Shown here: one piece after another, positions 11,821 through 23,172 of the stretch
Layout: each line of letters begins with the position of its first letter
Position numbering within the stretch: position 1 is the first letter of the stretch
Origin: Hysterium pulicare CBS 123377
Lineage: Eukaryota > Ascomycota > Dothideomycetes > Hysteriales > Hysteriaceae
Assembly (NCBI GenBank): GCA_000467715.1
Contig: AJFK01001090.1
Location: 310,001-374,000 of the forward strand
Length of the DNA stretch: 64,000 nucleotides
Reading direction: 5' to 3'
The notes under the pieces: model-generated
Databases searched by the model: none
The model's input: the letters and a program-made list of their open reading frames with translations, nothing else
What the model was told of the DNA's origin: nothing
Made by a program: the position numbers and the translations under genes

Positions 11821-12602
11821 TCAGGGCGAGGAATTGCTTCCTCTCACGACCGAATGCTCAGCTTCTTTCGCCTGTGAGCTTTGGGTTGCGGACGCCGCTG
11901 AATCTGAGATTTGCTCAACCTGATACCATTTCTCCGCTGCGACCTTGTAGCGTGCTGCCTTCTCCCGTTCGTGGAGCAGACCCCTCTTGAGGTCTGAGAT
12001 TATGCTTTGTTTCTCAAAGTTCCTTTGCTGCAGACTCTCCTTTGCAGTTTCCGAAAGATTAGATCTCCATATCAAATGCTCATTTTCGCTATTCAGCCGC
12101 GCATTCATGAGCTCCAGTTCTGATCTCGTCCTCTTCAAAGATATAATGGTCTTCTTGGCCGCTTTGTGCTTGGACCTTAGATCTGTATGCTGCTGAGCTA
12201 GATTGTTGATTCTGTTTTCGAGGTCATCCAGTCTCTCGGTCGTTGCCCAAGACTGCTCATTTTCTCCAAATTCCTCTAACAATTGAAGCATCTGCCTGTC
12301 GATCTCCTCATTGTTCTTCATTTTCTGCTTCATGAGAGCCTAGAAGTATTCTGCGTTAGGATTTCCCACGATAGGCCTGAAACAAAATTTACCTCGACTT
12401 GCTTCTTCTTTGTGTGAGACTCCGGTGACATGTCATCTGTAGATAGTCTCGTCGGGACTTTGAGAATGACTATCAGCGATTGTCTTGGATTCTCTTCTAT
12501 AGGCGAAGGCGAACGTTGGTCGATAATGAGAACACTATGGCGGGCTGGTGCGGTAGGGAACCGGGGAATGCCATTTGGTATTGTGGGAGTACATGGTTCC
12601 AT
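11821..12602 (-). CDS. coiled-coil protein A (hypothetical)
   Basis: Two exons (12393-12602 and 11821-12339) are separated by a 53-bp intron with a GTAAAT donor and TTCTAG acceptor, giving 242 residues. The first exon is Pro/Ser-rich without obvious structure. The intron falls in phase 0 right after the basic HTKKKQVE stretch. The second exon is almost wholly helical heptad-like sequence (ERLDDLENRINNLAQQHTD and on), ending in a Ser-rich tail. The start at 12602 is the first ATG of the frame. No catalytic motif is visible, so the role is unknown; such short coils often act in scaffolding or oligomerisation. It sits about 890 bp downstream of a gene of the same design. Confidence 0.7.
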
Positions 12603-13494
12603 ATTGATCCGAAGGGGAAGTACCAAAGGAAGTGTTCAAGAGCTGAATATATTATTAATTCAAAATACCTCGACCTGATGCCTGTGACCAAGATGGAATA
12701 TGGAAGGACGTCCGCGGCTCCTTAAATTGGAGATCGAAGGCGACTACGCTCCGAGTTAGAAGTTAGGTAGCGATATGCTCATATTTCCGAACTGCTGAGT
12801 TCAAAGGCGGGTCTCTCAACCTCACTGGTGAAGCGTTTACAGCAGGTTGCCGTTCAACAGCGCAACAGAACTAAATTTGAAGATCTAAGTGATTTGATTA
12901 GTGGTCTTTGAATGAAGCGGTCAAATTGACTTTTATCAGTCCCAAGCCAGTCAAGTAGTGAAGGTTCTGGTCACAGATGTGTGGGAGAGAGCGTCACTCA
13001 CTCGAATTATTCTGGTTTCACTTGACACATCTGGTTATTTGGGTGATGCCTTCATGCTTGGGCTTTGTTTATGATGATGTGTCTACTCATAGCTGCATGT
13101 CCCTCAAAAACGGAGAACGCAGGTAATGACCATGAAATGAGTAGAATTGTGAAAATGAAGTGAATGACGGGGAAGAAAGCGACTTTTCAGGAATTGAAAT
13201 AACTTCTGGGGAAAATGATACGCCTTTGGGGACTATGCCGAAATGAAAGAGGTTTGAACCTTGGGAGCAGTTTTAGCCCGTACAACCCCTGAAGCGTGAC
13301 TTTTGTGGGGAGGAAACCAAAAATAATGCCCGCAATATTGAGGTGTAATCATGTGGTCCATATTGTTCTTGTATATAAGCCTTCTGATCCCATTTCGGCA
13401 GAAATGTGTGACTGACTGATCACCATCATCTAGCTATCCATCAATTGCTCAATATATTGATATGATAGCCATCTCCATTGAAGAATGGTCAATG
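12603..13494. other. intergenic between the two coiled-coil genes
   Basis: No coding sequence supported. A TATATAAG box lies on the plus strand at 13372-13379, but no plus-strand gene follows it within reach, so it may be chance. Confidence 0.55.
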
Positions 13495-14243
13495 TCAGCA
13501 ATCTAGCGCAGAGCTAGCCCAGGTTGGCAATTTGGTTAACCCTGGCTTCTTCCCGCGAAGCGGTCCTTTCGTGGATGCTGGACCATTCAGGGTCTCGTTG
13601 AGCGTTGCTACCGTCTTTCCCACATCCTTGAACATCTTTACCTGGTTCTCGAGCTCCCGGATCTTTCCCATGGCAACTGCGTTGGCCGTCTTCTTTTGCT
13701 TCTCTTTCTTGAGTTCTTTCTCCAGACGAGAAACCTCTTCGTCCTTCAACTTTATGTCGTCTGACAAGGATTCAATGCGCCTGCCGGATTCTACGAGTTC
13801 TGTCCCCAAGCAAAAATGCTTATCATGTAGAATGTTTATTTGTTGGCCCAAAGTCTGGCGTTCCTCGGCCAATTCTGCGTTCTTTCTCTCCAGCTTGGCA
13901 ATTTGTGCATTCCGCTCGTCCAGCAACGTGCTGTTTGTAGTCTTGTTCTTGACCAGTGCTGCATTCTCGTTCTCGAGCTTAGTGATATGCGCATCCATTT
14001 CATCCAGCCATTTATTTAGATGCTCCATGTCGTTCATCATGTCGGAGAGCTTGATAGAGTCAGCATATAGAAAACATCTCTGAAGCTAAATGCTACCTTC
14101 GTACGTATCTTCTTCATCGGTCGTTCAGAAACAGATAGATCTGAAGCCGATCTCTTTTTCATATTCTCCGCAATCTCTTCTTTCGTCGTCTCTTCGTTTG
14201 GGAGCTTGCAAGAACCTGTGAACCTTCTTCTTTCCACAGCCAT
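13495..14243 (-). CDS. coiled-coil protein B (hypothetical)
   Basis: Two exons (14097-14243 and 13495-14049) with a 47-bp intron give 233 residues. The first exon ends in a basic patch (PMKKIRTK) that could be a nuclear signal, and the intron is in phase 0 at that point. The second exon is a long coiled coil of about 140 residues with clear heptads (HITKLENENAALVKNK, then NAQIAKLERKNAELAEER), followed by a basic Gly/Pro tail (GPLRGKKPGLTKLP). The family is not recognised. Size, intron phase and position, and layout match coiled-coil protein A next door, although residue identity is low, so common descent is only a possibility. Confidence 0.72.
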
Positions 14244-15137
14244 CGTATCGCAGTAGTGGTGATACTGCTCAGTAAATCGATGTCTGACTGATAGGCAAGT
14301 CGAGCAGCCTCAGAAACCAAGAGCAGTAGGTATCAGGACCGCAAAGATAAGAGAAGAGCCAACACCGAATCCTTTCATCGAATAGAGTTCTATCTGAAAT
14401 GATGTTTTGGGTAAGGTTGTTCACATGAACGAGGAAAGATAGCGAGTTGAAGAAGAGTCGCTAGCTACTGAAGTAGAGGGTCAACCTCACCTTGAAGAAG
14501 AACTCACCCATCGCATTTACGTATTGATTATAAAAAAGAATGAACCCTGACAAGTGAAGTTCTACCATTTCCACTCACCTCAAACCTACCTTCCCACGCA
14601 TGCGGATACGCCACGGATACTGGCCTCAGAGAAGCCCCAGATCTCCCATATGAGCATGGTCATAGCTAGCGGTACAGACCATAAATGCGTGTTATTGACT
14701 ACTATAATCGACGCTCAAATACGTTGTGAACATGATGGAGCGAGTTTATATGAAGCATAGGATTGAAAGCTGGGATTGCGGTCGTGGTTTCTCCTAAGCT
14801 ACTCGGAGAAATCGCGATCTAACCCTATCTAGTCTGGCGATTTTCCGAAGATAGCATTCAACAGGGCATACCCGAGGGATGTCGTCGAGCATATTTACCA
14901 TAACGATTTGGGAGTATTTCATCTTCTTCATTCATTCATTCATTCATTCATTCATTCGATCCGTATAGAGAGGATCACATCATACAGCACACTCCTACGA
15001 AAGCCTAACTTTATCCAAACCACACACAAAAGTCCAAACTACACCAACCCCATATCCAAAACCCATGTCCTCATCCAGAGAAAACGCCCATAACCCACTG
15101 TAAACACGATAGGATATCCCCCAAGGGACATGCACTC
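14244..15137. other. intergenic with a tetranucleotide microsatellite
   Basis: No gene supported. Contains the promoter of coiled-coil protein B and the (TTCA)n tract listed separately. Confidence 0.6.
14927..14957. repeat. (TTCA)n microsatellite
   Basis: A perfect tandem run of TTCA, close to eight copies (31 bases). It lies in non-coding DNA and is likely to vary in length between strains. Confidence 0.95.
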
Positions 15138-17546
15138 TCACGCAACACCCCCAACAGGAACCTGACCGCCCCTCCTCGGTCCCACAAACCCCCTCCTCTG
15201 CCTCCCTGTCCTGCCCCTCCCAAGCCAGTTATATTTCAATTCCTTCGTCAATCGTTCCATCTTCATCTGAGCCTCGTCTCCACTCTGCACGCTCGCCAGC
15301 ACGCTTACACACTGCAACATCCGGCCCACCGTCTCGGTAACCTGTGTAGAATCCATAGGACGAGGCGGAGGCGGCGCTGGAGAGTGCACCGAATGAACGG
15401 AGAAGGAACCAGCGGACGTGTTGGAGGTAGCGCGGGAGCGGGAGGAGAGGTCGAAGGTAGACGAGGCGGTGGACTCGAGGAGCGTGGAGCCTTGGCTGTT
15501 GAGACTGCTCATGGCGGCCGCGCTGTCGGAGCCAGAAGCCGCGGTGCCGGGTCTGAGAGATGCGTCGGGGATGGGATTCGGGCTTTCCAGACCGGCGCTG
15601 AGGTTTTCGAGGGAGAGGCGCGAGAAGATTCCCATGAGGGTTTCGTTGCGGGGAAGGATGACTGTGTCGCGGAAGGTGAGGAGGATGACGCGACGCACGT
15701 CGAGTGCTTCGTCGCCTAGGGTTGGAATGTTCTTGTTCGATGAGGCGGTTTCGTGTTCGGGGAGGCGAGCGCCCCAGAAATCGGCTGCTGAGGCGGCGGT
15801 CATGATGGAGCCGCGGCCTTTGAACTCGAGGTCAAGGGGTAGGAAGACGGCTTGCAGGAAGGGAAGGATGGTAGTGAACACCACAAGCCACATTTCAGTA
15901 AGGTGGAGGATAAGTCGTTCATCAGGAACGTTGCGAAGAGTTTGATCAAGGGAGGAGAAGCCTGTTGAGAGAAGCTCATTCAAGTCTTCGATGAGGACTT
16001 GAGGTGCGCGCTTCTGTATGCAGCGCTTGATATGGACCGATACCAGAGTATTGAAGTCTTCGATGGGTGGCCGGGGATCTTCGCCTTCAAATATATGGAG
16101 TAATCGGGCTTTGAGGAGAGGCCAAGCATCGTCGGGCGAGAGGCCTGGAAGTCCGAACGACGTTCCTAAGGAAATCATGGTAGAATCTAAGTAAGATAGA
16201 GCGGGTCCTGGTGAAGGTCCCAAGCCGCCAAGTCCTATCCCAGGTGTAGAACTCAGACTATTAGCTCCAGGCCATTCAGTTCGCTCCGTGCTGAAAGACT
16301 GGTTCCTTTCCCTAAACGGCGGATCAAGAGTCTCTCCAAGATATGCTGTTGCCTTTTCTTCTTTCTTTTTCTGCCTCAATTGCCTCCCGCCATGTCTTAA
16401 GTCTAGCCCGGTCACCGACGTCGCGAACGTGTTTGAATGTCCAGGTGACGCTGGGGCGGTAAAATTATACAAAGGTTGCGCGTTAGGATCTGTTGGTTTG
16501 GAATTGCTGCTCGCCGAGGATAACGGCAAATGATAATCTTCCTTATCCCTCAATTTGTGCTTCTGGCGAGACAAAAAGTGATGCTTATGCTTTTCCTTTT
16601 CTTTCTCAGGTGGCAGCGACTGGAAAGTCTCTGCCCTCTGCATTGGTACCAAAGTCGATGTGGATGCATTTGCAGACGAGTACAATGAGCTCCCGCTTCC
16701 TGTAGAATCCACCAGACTGGTTGTTGACTGATTCAACATCATCCTGTTAAGCGCATGCGAACTGTGCATCCCCATCTTGTTCGGCGAAGGAAGCGCCGGA
16801 TGCTTCTTGTCAAAATCCTTGTCTTTCGTAATTCCAATACTCTTAGGTTTCGAAAATAGCTTCATCTTTGACTTCTCTTTGACCGGTTTCTGTATCTGGG
16901 GTTCTGGGGCCGGCGCAGGCTTCGGTGAACCATGCTCAGGCTGTGGTAGACCTGGCGAATGCATCGGACTTCTAGGAAACACTACGTTCGCTGCTGTGGT
17001 CGCCGCCATCCTGTTCACTCCCACTACCCCATTTTGATACGTCATGCCGTTCGTTCTGAATGTAACGGTGTTGTTCGGCACGGGAGATGGGCTCCCGGGC
17101 TGTCTCTTACCCGTCGGTGCTCCTCCATTGCTTCCCGGCTCGGGTATAGTTGTTGAGCGTTTTCTTGTGTGTTGAGGGTTTTGCATTGCAGCTTGCGCAG
17201 CGATCTGCGACGCGGTGAGATGGTTGGACGACATATTGGCGGCATTGGTGGAAAGGCTGGGTTCAAAATATCCCTGGGATCGCTGGCGAGGCCTGTGACC
17301 CAGATGCGAGCCTACATGTACGGCATGCTCGGCGCTGGACGAGTCGTTTCGTAGGGGTAGGTCGCCGCGGGGAGTCGCAGTCGGCCTGGAGAAGTTCTGG
17401 GAGCTGTCGAATGAGGGCAATGGGGACCTTCCACCTCGCGGAGGTAAGGGAGATGGTCGATGTACAGATAGTGTAGCGTCAGAGTCGGAATCGCTATCTG
17501 GCGGTGGTGGGTAAGTGGGCGTTTGCGGAGGTGGAGAGTGATTCAT
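15138..17546 (-). CDS. hbrB: HbrB-like protein, TORC2-associated
   Basis: One uninterrupted frame of 802 residues. The first half is disordered and rich in Pro, Ser and basic residues. A conserved helical region follows from about residue 455 (TMISLGTSFGLPGLSPDDAW) to about 650 (RVILLTFRDTVILPRNETL), matching the HbrB family. This family includes Bit61 in yeast and Protor in animals, subunits of the TORC2 kinase complex that controls growth polarity; HbrB mutants in Aspergillus hyperbranch. The C-terminus is again Ser-rich, with a short conserved end (RMLQCVSVLASVQSGDEAQ). The start at 17546 is an ATG followed by a Pro-rich run. Its 5' end faces the gon7 gene across 364 bp. The family call rests on recognised sequence pattern. 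Confidence 0.88.
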   Translation of the reverse strand: MNHSPPPQTPTYPPPPDSDSDSDATLSVHRPSPLPPRGGRSPLPSFDSSQNFSRPTATPRGDLPLRNDSSSAEHAVHVGSHLGHRPRQRSQGYFEPSLSTNAANMSSNHLTASQIAAQAAMQNPQHTRKRSTTIPEPGSNGGAPTGKRQPGSPSPVPNNTVTFRTNGMTYQNGVVGVNRMAATTAANVVFPRSPMHSPGLPQPEHGSPKPAPAPEPQIQKPVKEKSKMKLFSKPKSIGITKDKDFDKKHPALPSPNKMGMHSSHALNRMMLNQSTTSLVDSTGSGSSLYSSANASTSTLVPMQRAETFQSLPPEKEKEKHKHHFLSRQKHKLRDKEDYHLPLSSASSNSKPTDPNAQPLYNFTAPASPGHSNTFATSVTGLDLRHGGRQLRQKKKEEKATAYLGETLDPPFRERNQSFSTERTEWPGANSLSSTPGIGLGGLGPSPGPALSYLDSTMISLGTSFGLPGLSPDDAWPLLKARLLHIFEGEDPRPPIEDFNTLVSVHIKRCIQKRAPQVLIEDLNELLSTGFSSLDQTLRNVPDERLILHLTEMWLVVFTTILPFLQAVFLPLDLEFKGRGSIMTAASAADFWGARLPEHETASSNKNIPTLGDEALDVRRVILLTFRDTVILPRNETLMGIFSRLSLENLSAGLESPNPIPDASLRPGTAASGSDSAAAMSSLNSQGSTLLESTASSTFDLSSRSRATSNTSAGSFSVHSVHSPAPPPPRPMDSTQVTETVGRMLQCVSVLASVQSGDEAQMKMERLTKELKYNWLGRGRTGRQRRGFVGPRRGGQVPVGGVA

Positions 17547-17910
17547 TGTGCCAGAGTTGTGCTACCCTGCTGTAAGACAGGGCCCTATACTGTGCGTTTG
17601 CGATAGATGGCTAGGCGTAGTACGTCATATCATGACCCGCATGATAATGTTCGTTATTGAGTAAATACGAAAGCAATACCGAAAGATAGGCAAGAAAAGC
17701 GATGAAGGCTGTATAGGAAATTGAGGGAAGTGGAGATGTTCACCCAAAGTAGGGCTGTGAGAGGAACGATCACCGCTAGGAACACTCCCTCGGCCCACAT
17801 TTTCACCCCCATCGCCGCATCACAAACTGTGAACCATAACTCCACCGCTCCTCAACCTCTTGTACAACCTTCTCCCGAGCAATCTTCCATACTCTCCCAT
17901 ACCACTGAAC
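17547..17910. promoter_or_regulatory. shared divergent promoter region, hbrB / gon7
   Basis: The 364 bp between the two start codons must hold both promoters. The part nearest gon7 is pyrimidine-rich on the plus strand, as is usual just upstream of fungal starts. No specific factor site is claimed. Confidence 0.5.
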
Positions 17911-18186
17911 ATGTCTCAAAACCACCTTCGCGCAACATACACCTCGCCCACCGCCTCCGAACCCCACATTCTCGACACATCTCTCCCATCTACCCCATCC
18001 AAGCCCTCCACCGAAGAACGAACAGCTTACCTCTCCCAATTACTCGCCTCGGTACATCAACTACAAAGTGACGTGAATGTGTTCCTGACACAAAAGATGG
18101 GCGAGGACAATAAGGCTGCTGGAAAGGTGGGAGTGGATGAGAAGAAAGAGGAGGAGAATTATGGCGAAGAGGTTGTTGAAGAGTAG
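17911..18186 (+). CDS. gon7: Gon7, small subunit of the EKC/KEOPS complex
   Basis: A single-exon ORF of 91 residues starting at the ATG that gives MSQNHLRATYTSPTAS. Gon7-family marks are the N-terminal YxSP segment, a central helix (AYLSQLLASVHQLQSDVNVF) followed by FLTQKM, and an acidic C-terminus (EEENYGEEVVEE). In yeast, Gon7 binds Pcc1 in KEOPS, which makes the t6A base of ANN-decoding tRNAs and affects telomeres and transcription. The length fits the family, although yeast Gon7 is slightly longer. An in-frame TTG at 17860 is not needed. It converges on vps39 with about 250 bp between stops. Confidence 0.85.
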   Translation: MSQNHLRATYTSPTASEPHILDTSLPSTPSKPSTEERTAYLSQLLASVHQLQSDVNVFLTQKMGEDNKAAGKVGVDEKKEEENYGEEVVEE

Positions 18187-18434
18187 TGACTTGGATAGAG
18201 GCTAAGAGTCTTGAGAGACTTTGACGATAGTTGTTGTCACACTCTTCGACAAAGATCAGGAATGATAGTATGGACTCGATTCACAAACAGGCGACCATTT
18301 CTGGTCTTAGGAAGAACGTGCCATCCGAGAAATGATTCTCCGAGGGAGCGAATCTAGATAAGATTCGGCAGGGTATTACTACAAACCCAAGATATGCAAC
18401 AAGTATCCATCCAATAAATACAACCTCCTGCCCA

Positions 18435-21400
18435 CTACCTCCACGAATTTGTCGCTTTCCTCCCAACGCTTCCCTTCAGACACCCCGAATGCACCACGCT
18501 ATTATCCGGATACACTCGAATCGCCGACCCACCAAATCTCTTATGGCAAACTGCACAATGTCTGTCCTCAGATATTACCACCCTCCTGTTCCTTCCTGCA
18601 GCTCGTCCGGATTTGCCATCACCCAACAGCACCGCTGCTTCTACTTCTGCTTTCTCGACCTGGCGTAGACGGGCTACGATCCGCTCTTCGTTCATCACGC
18701 TCGTGGCATTGCGAATTCGACCGAGGAAATACGATTCGAGTTCTTTGACCGGAAGGGTTGCTGGGACAAGTTCTAAGGTTGTGGATGCAGGGAGGCGGGC
18801 GCCGTGTTTGCTAAGCAGGTCAAGCGCGGGTGGCCAGTTCGGTTGGTGAGGAGGCGGTGGGCTCAGATAGAGACTCAGCAGAGTGTGATAAATGGATGGC
18901 TCGGCCTCCTCTGGGTCAAATGTAACCGGGCGAGTCGACAAGTACTGCGATGTTTTCGTGGGGGAGGTGGGCTGTGGGGTTGCCAGATATGTCTGATTGC
19001 AATATCTGCAAGGCACTCAATTAGTTGCGTAAAGCAGGGCGTAGGAAAACATCTCACTCTTCAGCCTTCTGAAAATCCTGCAATTGGAAGACATATATCT
19101 GCAGTGCCTGTTTATGCTGACCCATCTTACTCAAAACAATTGCGCGAGATTCGAAGAATTCTGATTCTAGATATTACAGTCAGCTGGTGACATTTTAAAA
19201 AATGTTATAAGACACTTACCGTCGGGTGGTAATTGTTTGAAAACCCAGACTCTGTTGTATTGGGTACTGCTCTTTAAGAAATTCTGTAACTTCTCCCTGC
19301 ATGCAATCCTTTCTTCATCATCTTTGAACTCATCCGGACCAGCCTTTAATCGCTTCAGGTACGAATCGATCAACCTCTGATGGAAGTCCGGTGTAAGATC
19401 ATTGAGTTCCTCAATGATATGTTCCAGATATCTCACTGCGAGTTTCACGTCAATCCGTTGTAAAAACTCCAGAACGTCATGTCTTGGCAGGGTCTCTGCA
19501 TTTTCGGTGTCCACAAGAAATATCTCCATGCCTACTTCTGGATCTGTCTTCAATGGCCATTCGGCAAATTCGAGGATCAGATCAATCATCTCGGGCGGTA
19601 GCTGTTGGAGATATCCTACTGTCCTCTGAGGGCCTTGCAAAGCTGGCGCAACTTCCTCGGCTGCCTCATTCTTCCCAAATTTCTCCAGCAGCTCCAAAGC
19701 TTGTCGGTGTAGTTTCTTGCCATGTAAAAAGTCAATCAAGTCGCTGTATCGACCGGTCTCATACAGCTTCTCATTGACTACATCCGGATCACAGAAGTTG
19801 TCCAGTCGAAAGAGCGGACCAGCAAGGCTTGGGCTTACAAGCATGTAAGCCCTGAAAAGAGTCGTATCGACCAGTTGCGCAACTTCCAGGAGCTTCGCAG
19901 ACCAGTCAATATCCTGCGAAGTTGACGATTCTGGGATGAAATAGTGAAAGGGCGGTTTATAGTCCTCGGTTTGGCTTTCGCTTGGAGACTGCAGTGGCTC
20001 TTTAAGAGTTCCGTCGTTATTGAGGTACCGTTTAAGTTGAACACGGCTCTGAGCAAGGAAAGCACGGAGTTCGTGCACGGCAATCTTGAAATCTTTACCC
20101 TCTAGTCGTTTATCTGGCTGCAGCGTCTCGGAGATTTTGCCCCTGATGCTGACGGTGTCACTCGCATCATCTGGCTTCAAAGGCTTGTCAGATGACGTGT
20201 CCGATTCAGCTTTCTTGTGCTCTGCCTTGAACTTTCCAATCATCGATCGACCGACTGAAGATGCAGTTGTAGGCACAGAAGCCTTGCTACTCTCCACACT
20301 CTGATCGCCGTTGGCCTCTTCGTGGTCTACCTCGCTCTCGGCATCTTTCGTACTATCAAGTGATGATAGTCCTCCAGCAATCGATTTAGGGTATAACGAA
20401 ATGACGCGCTCGGGAGGTGCTTTTGCCTCTGAGAATAGCTCCAATGATTCCCGATATTTCCGTACATCGAACAATCCTTGAGCCTTCAACATCTTGATTT
20501 CCCGCAGCCTTCCCTCTTTATCTCGCAGCAGAGTGTCTTCTAGCATTCCAAGCAAGCTTATCGCCTCGTCATACCTTCCATTTGTGACTAGCTCGTCAAT
20601 TTGTGAGTCGTAATCCAATGCTCCCATCCTCCATATGCAGCGATCACTTGCCACGAGAAATCCTTTTCCAGCATGAGCTAGACTGATGTTCGGCTGTGGA
20701 ACGTGAAGAAAGTTTGCATTCGGTAGAGAAATCGTTTGGAGGAGATTTAGTGTGTCAGGATTTCGGATTTCTAGACCTCCTTTCGAAGGTGGCTGTAGTG
20801 CAAGCATGTATGGATATGAATATCCAAGTGCTTCGGGGGCGGATGGCCAGGGAACCTGCCGCTTCTCCAGCGCGCTACCACTGGCGTCGATGAAAAGACT
20901 ATTTACGTCCTTTGCCAACAGCATTTGTCCTTCCCCAAGTCTTGTCGCCAACGGCTTCGGTACCCAGCTTCCCATGCCCATGTAGCCCATTCCAGAGGAC
21001 GAAACTGCGCCGAATCGTGCTCCTGCCTGTCCTGTTTCTCCCAAAGCACCCGGTTTGTTAATGTCAGTGATTTCCTGACTTTCAACGTCCACAAGTACGA
21101 AGCCAGGATCCATTCCAGCTACAATCTTTGTTCCAGTAGCCCATGTTAGAGACTTGACTGATGCGACCAAAGTGATCTCGGCTGCATCTCCAGAAAGCTC
21201 CATGTCCTGCCATTGCCAAAGTATGATTTTTCTCTTTACGGCGACCGCTAGCCGTGATACGATAGATGGTATGCCTGTACTTGAGTCCTTCACAATATTG
21301 GAGGTAACGGCAAAGGTTGTTGTGCCTTTAGTCTTTTCCAGCTTCTCTTGTAATGCATAGGTCTGCAAGTCGTAAATCGACACGTAGTTGTCGGAGAGCG

Positions 21401-21744
21401 AGACGAGTATGTTGGCTTCTTTGATGATCGCGAGTTGTTGAATAGGGCGGCGGGAGAATTTGTCTTCCTCTCGAAGCAGATCTGCAAGTCGGCTCTTCGA
21501 TTGCTCGGGTTGCGTGTCTCCATTCTGGTCCGTTGGTTCGCCTTGGTCTGCAAATTCGTTCACTCGGTAGATTCGCAGGGAGCCGGTGTTCAGTCCAACC
21601 AGTACTCTGTCGCCTCCATTGATGGTCAGTAATTGAAATCCTTTATGAGGGCTGCCACCAACCATATGCCAGGATAGACTCAATCTTGGACTTGTCCCTC
21701 TGTTTAAGCTCGACCATGGGCCGAGCGGTGAAGGCTGAGAGCAT
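18435..21744 (-). CDS. vps39: Vps39/Vam6, HOPS tethering complex subunit
   Basis: Four exons (21663-21744, 19220-21613, 19058-19166, 18435-19005) join into 1051 residues. The short first exon starts MLSAFTARPMVELKQRDKSK, the conserved Vps39 N-terminus. It is joined by a 49-bp intron with a weak GTTGGT donor and a TACTGAC branch site to GDRVLVGLNTGSLRIYRVNE. Without this intron the frame runs upstream into an implausible Ser/Pro-rich extension lacking ATG. The N-terminal third is a CNH (citron homology) beta-propeller and the middle is clathrin-repeat helices. The C-terminus carries a zinc finger (HCAVCHKRFGGSAIRVYPDN, then VVHSGC). Vps39 acts at the vacuole, where it links Ypt7/Rab7 to vesicle tethering and fusion and to vacuole-mitochondria contacts. 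All junctions keep frame. Confidence 0.93.
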
Positions 21745-23172
21745 GATGGACAGTCGGCATCCACACTCTGCAGCAGATGGGTTTAAGGGTTCTGCGACCA
21801 CTGTCAAGTGGTCATTTGCGTCGTCGGCGGCATGGTGTTGCGCTTAGAGCTTGAGCGCGAAGCTTGAGCGTCATGCCGAGTTGCTTAACATACCCCGCTC
21901 CGTATCCGTCGCACTAGGTATTCGGAGCGTGTGCGTTCTGCATCTGCCATGAAATTTCGTAGTGAGCTGCGACATGTACTTCAGATTCACTCTTAGCATT
22001 AGATTAACATCACAAGCAGGAGGAACGATTACTGGAGAGTATATTTCAATTTGGCTTCTACGGCCTTTGGTGACAATTTAAAGGAAAAGCCGTAACTCTC
22101 CGCAAGGGACTAGCTACAAGGAGCGACTATGGTCAGAAGGTGGTCGTTGAACAACCTGTATGCGAACTGGTCAGGCAGTCTGATATGCTTCGAAAGTCTT
22201 GTTGAGTAGCCTCCGCCAAAGCGACACACGCCATATCCAGAAACTATCCCAGCCGAAGCAACGGGATCCAACAGAGGCGCAAAGCGCAAAACCAACCCTG
22301 CATCCAAAGGACGAGGATTCTTCAACTAGCCGTACAATCAACGGCATCTCTTTCACCTTCATCTCAACTCACACACTTTTTCCGCCTTGGTCCCAAAAGG
22401 AAACGAAAAATGAAGTGCGAGGAGGAAGATTGGACGCTTGTTACCGATCAGCGGCTCTCAGAACTCCGTTGAACAAGACGACACGAAACGGGTCAGGTCA
22501 ACAGCTCCTTCTCCGTTCTTGCCACAGCGGGTCCGAAGATACATCCGTCAGGGCGAGTGGTGGAAGGGAGTTCTCGAGAGGCGAATGAACGATCATACCC
22601 AATATGTCCGGCTCGTGCACAGTACTGCTTCGCAATCAACAGCATTGCATCCTTGACTTCCATCTGCGGAACTCGCGGCCAACCGGGCAAGCCAACGGGA
22701 AGGCGGGGAGAACGGGAGATGGAAGAAGGGTAATGAAGGATAATGAAGAGAACTGGAAAGGAGCGGGATGAAAAGGGCCTCGGGAACAGACATACCAAAG
22801 GAGATACACACACAAACATAGCATAAAGACAGTAGTGGCTTTTAAATGAAACGAAATGCTTGGACGCTTCAAAATGCAATGGGGGTATATCAATCCAACG
22901 CCACACGCAAATGCAGAGCATTAACACAAACAATAAACCAAAAAAATATTACAAACCCATCCAAGGATGAGTCGTTAGAATAAAAACACCAGTTTCTACC
23001 AGAGAGAACCGAAGTCCATCATATGGTAGTTTCCAAAGAGCAAAGCATCATTTGGAAATGACCCAGTGACCAAAGTACGTAACCTGAGCAATTACGTCTC
23101 ATCGCAGTCCGATAATTCGCATCTTCGACGACTCAGATCTCATAGAGAAAAGGTCAAAGAAGACAACGCGAA
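21745..23172. other. intergenic, no gene seen
   Basis: About 1.4 kb between the vps39 start and the prm1 stop, on the same strand. ORFs at 22199-22588 (plus, no ATG) and 22493-22933 (minus, Cys/Phe/Ser-rich) have no recognisable pattern. It probably holds the vps39 promoter and the prm1 3' region. Confidence 0.6.

Noticed and set aside
13372-13379. TATATAAG box on the plus strand
   Set aside because: No plus-strand gene follows; the nearby genes are on the other strand.
11987-14083. Plus-strand ORFs of up to 201 codons over the coiled-coil genes
   Set aside because: They are Ser/Phe-rich antisense shadows of Glu/Lys-rich coiled-coil frames.
22493-22933. Hydrophobic minus-strand ORF between vps39 and prm1
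   Set aside because: Cys/Phe/Ser-rich translation from pyrimidine-rich DNA, overlapping several similar frames; no start context or motif.
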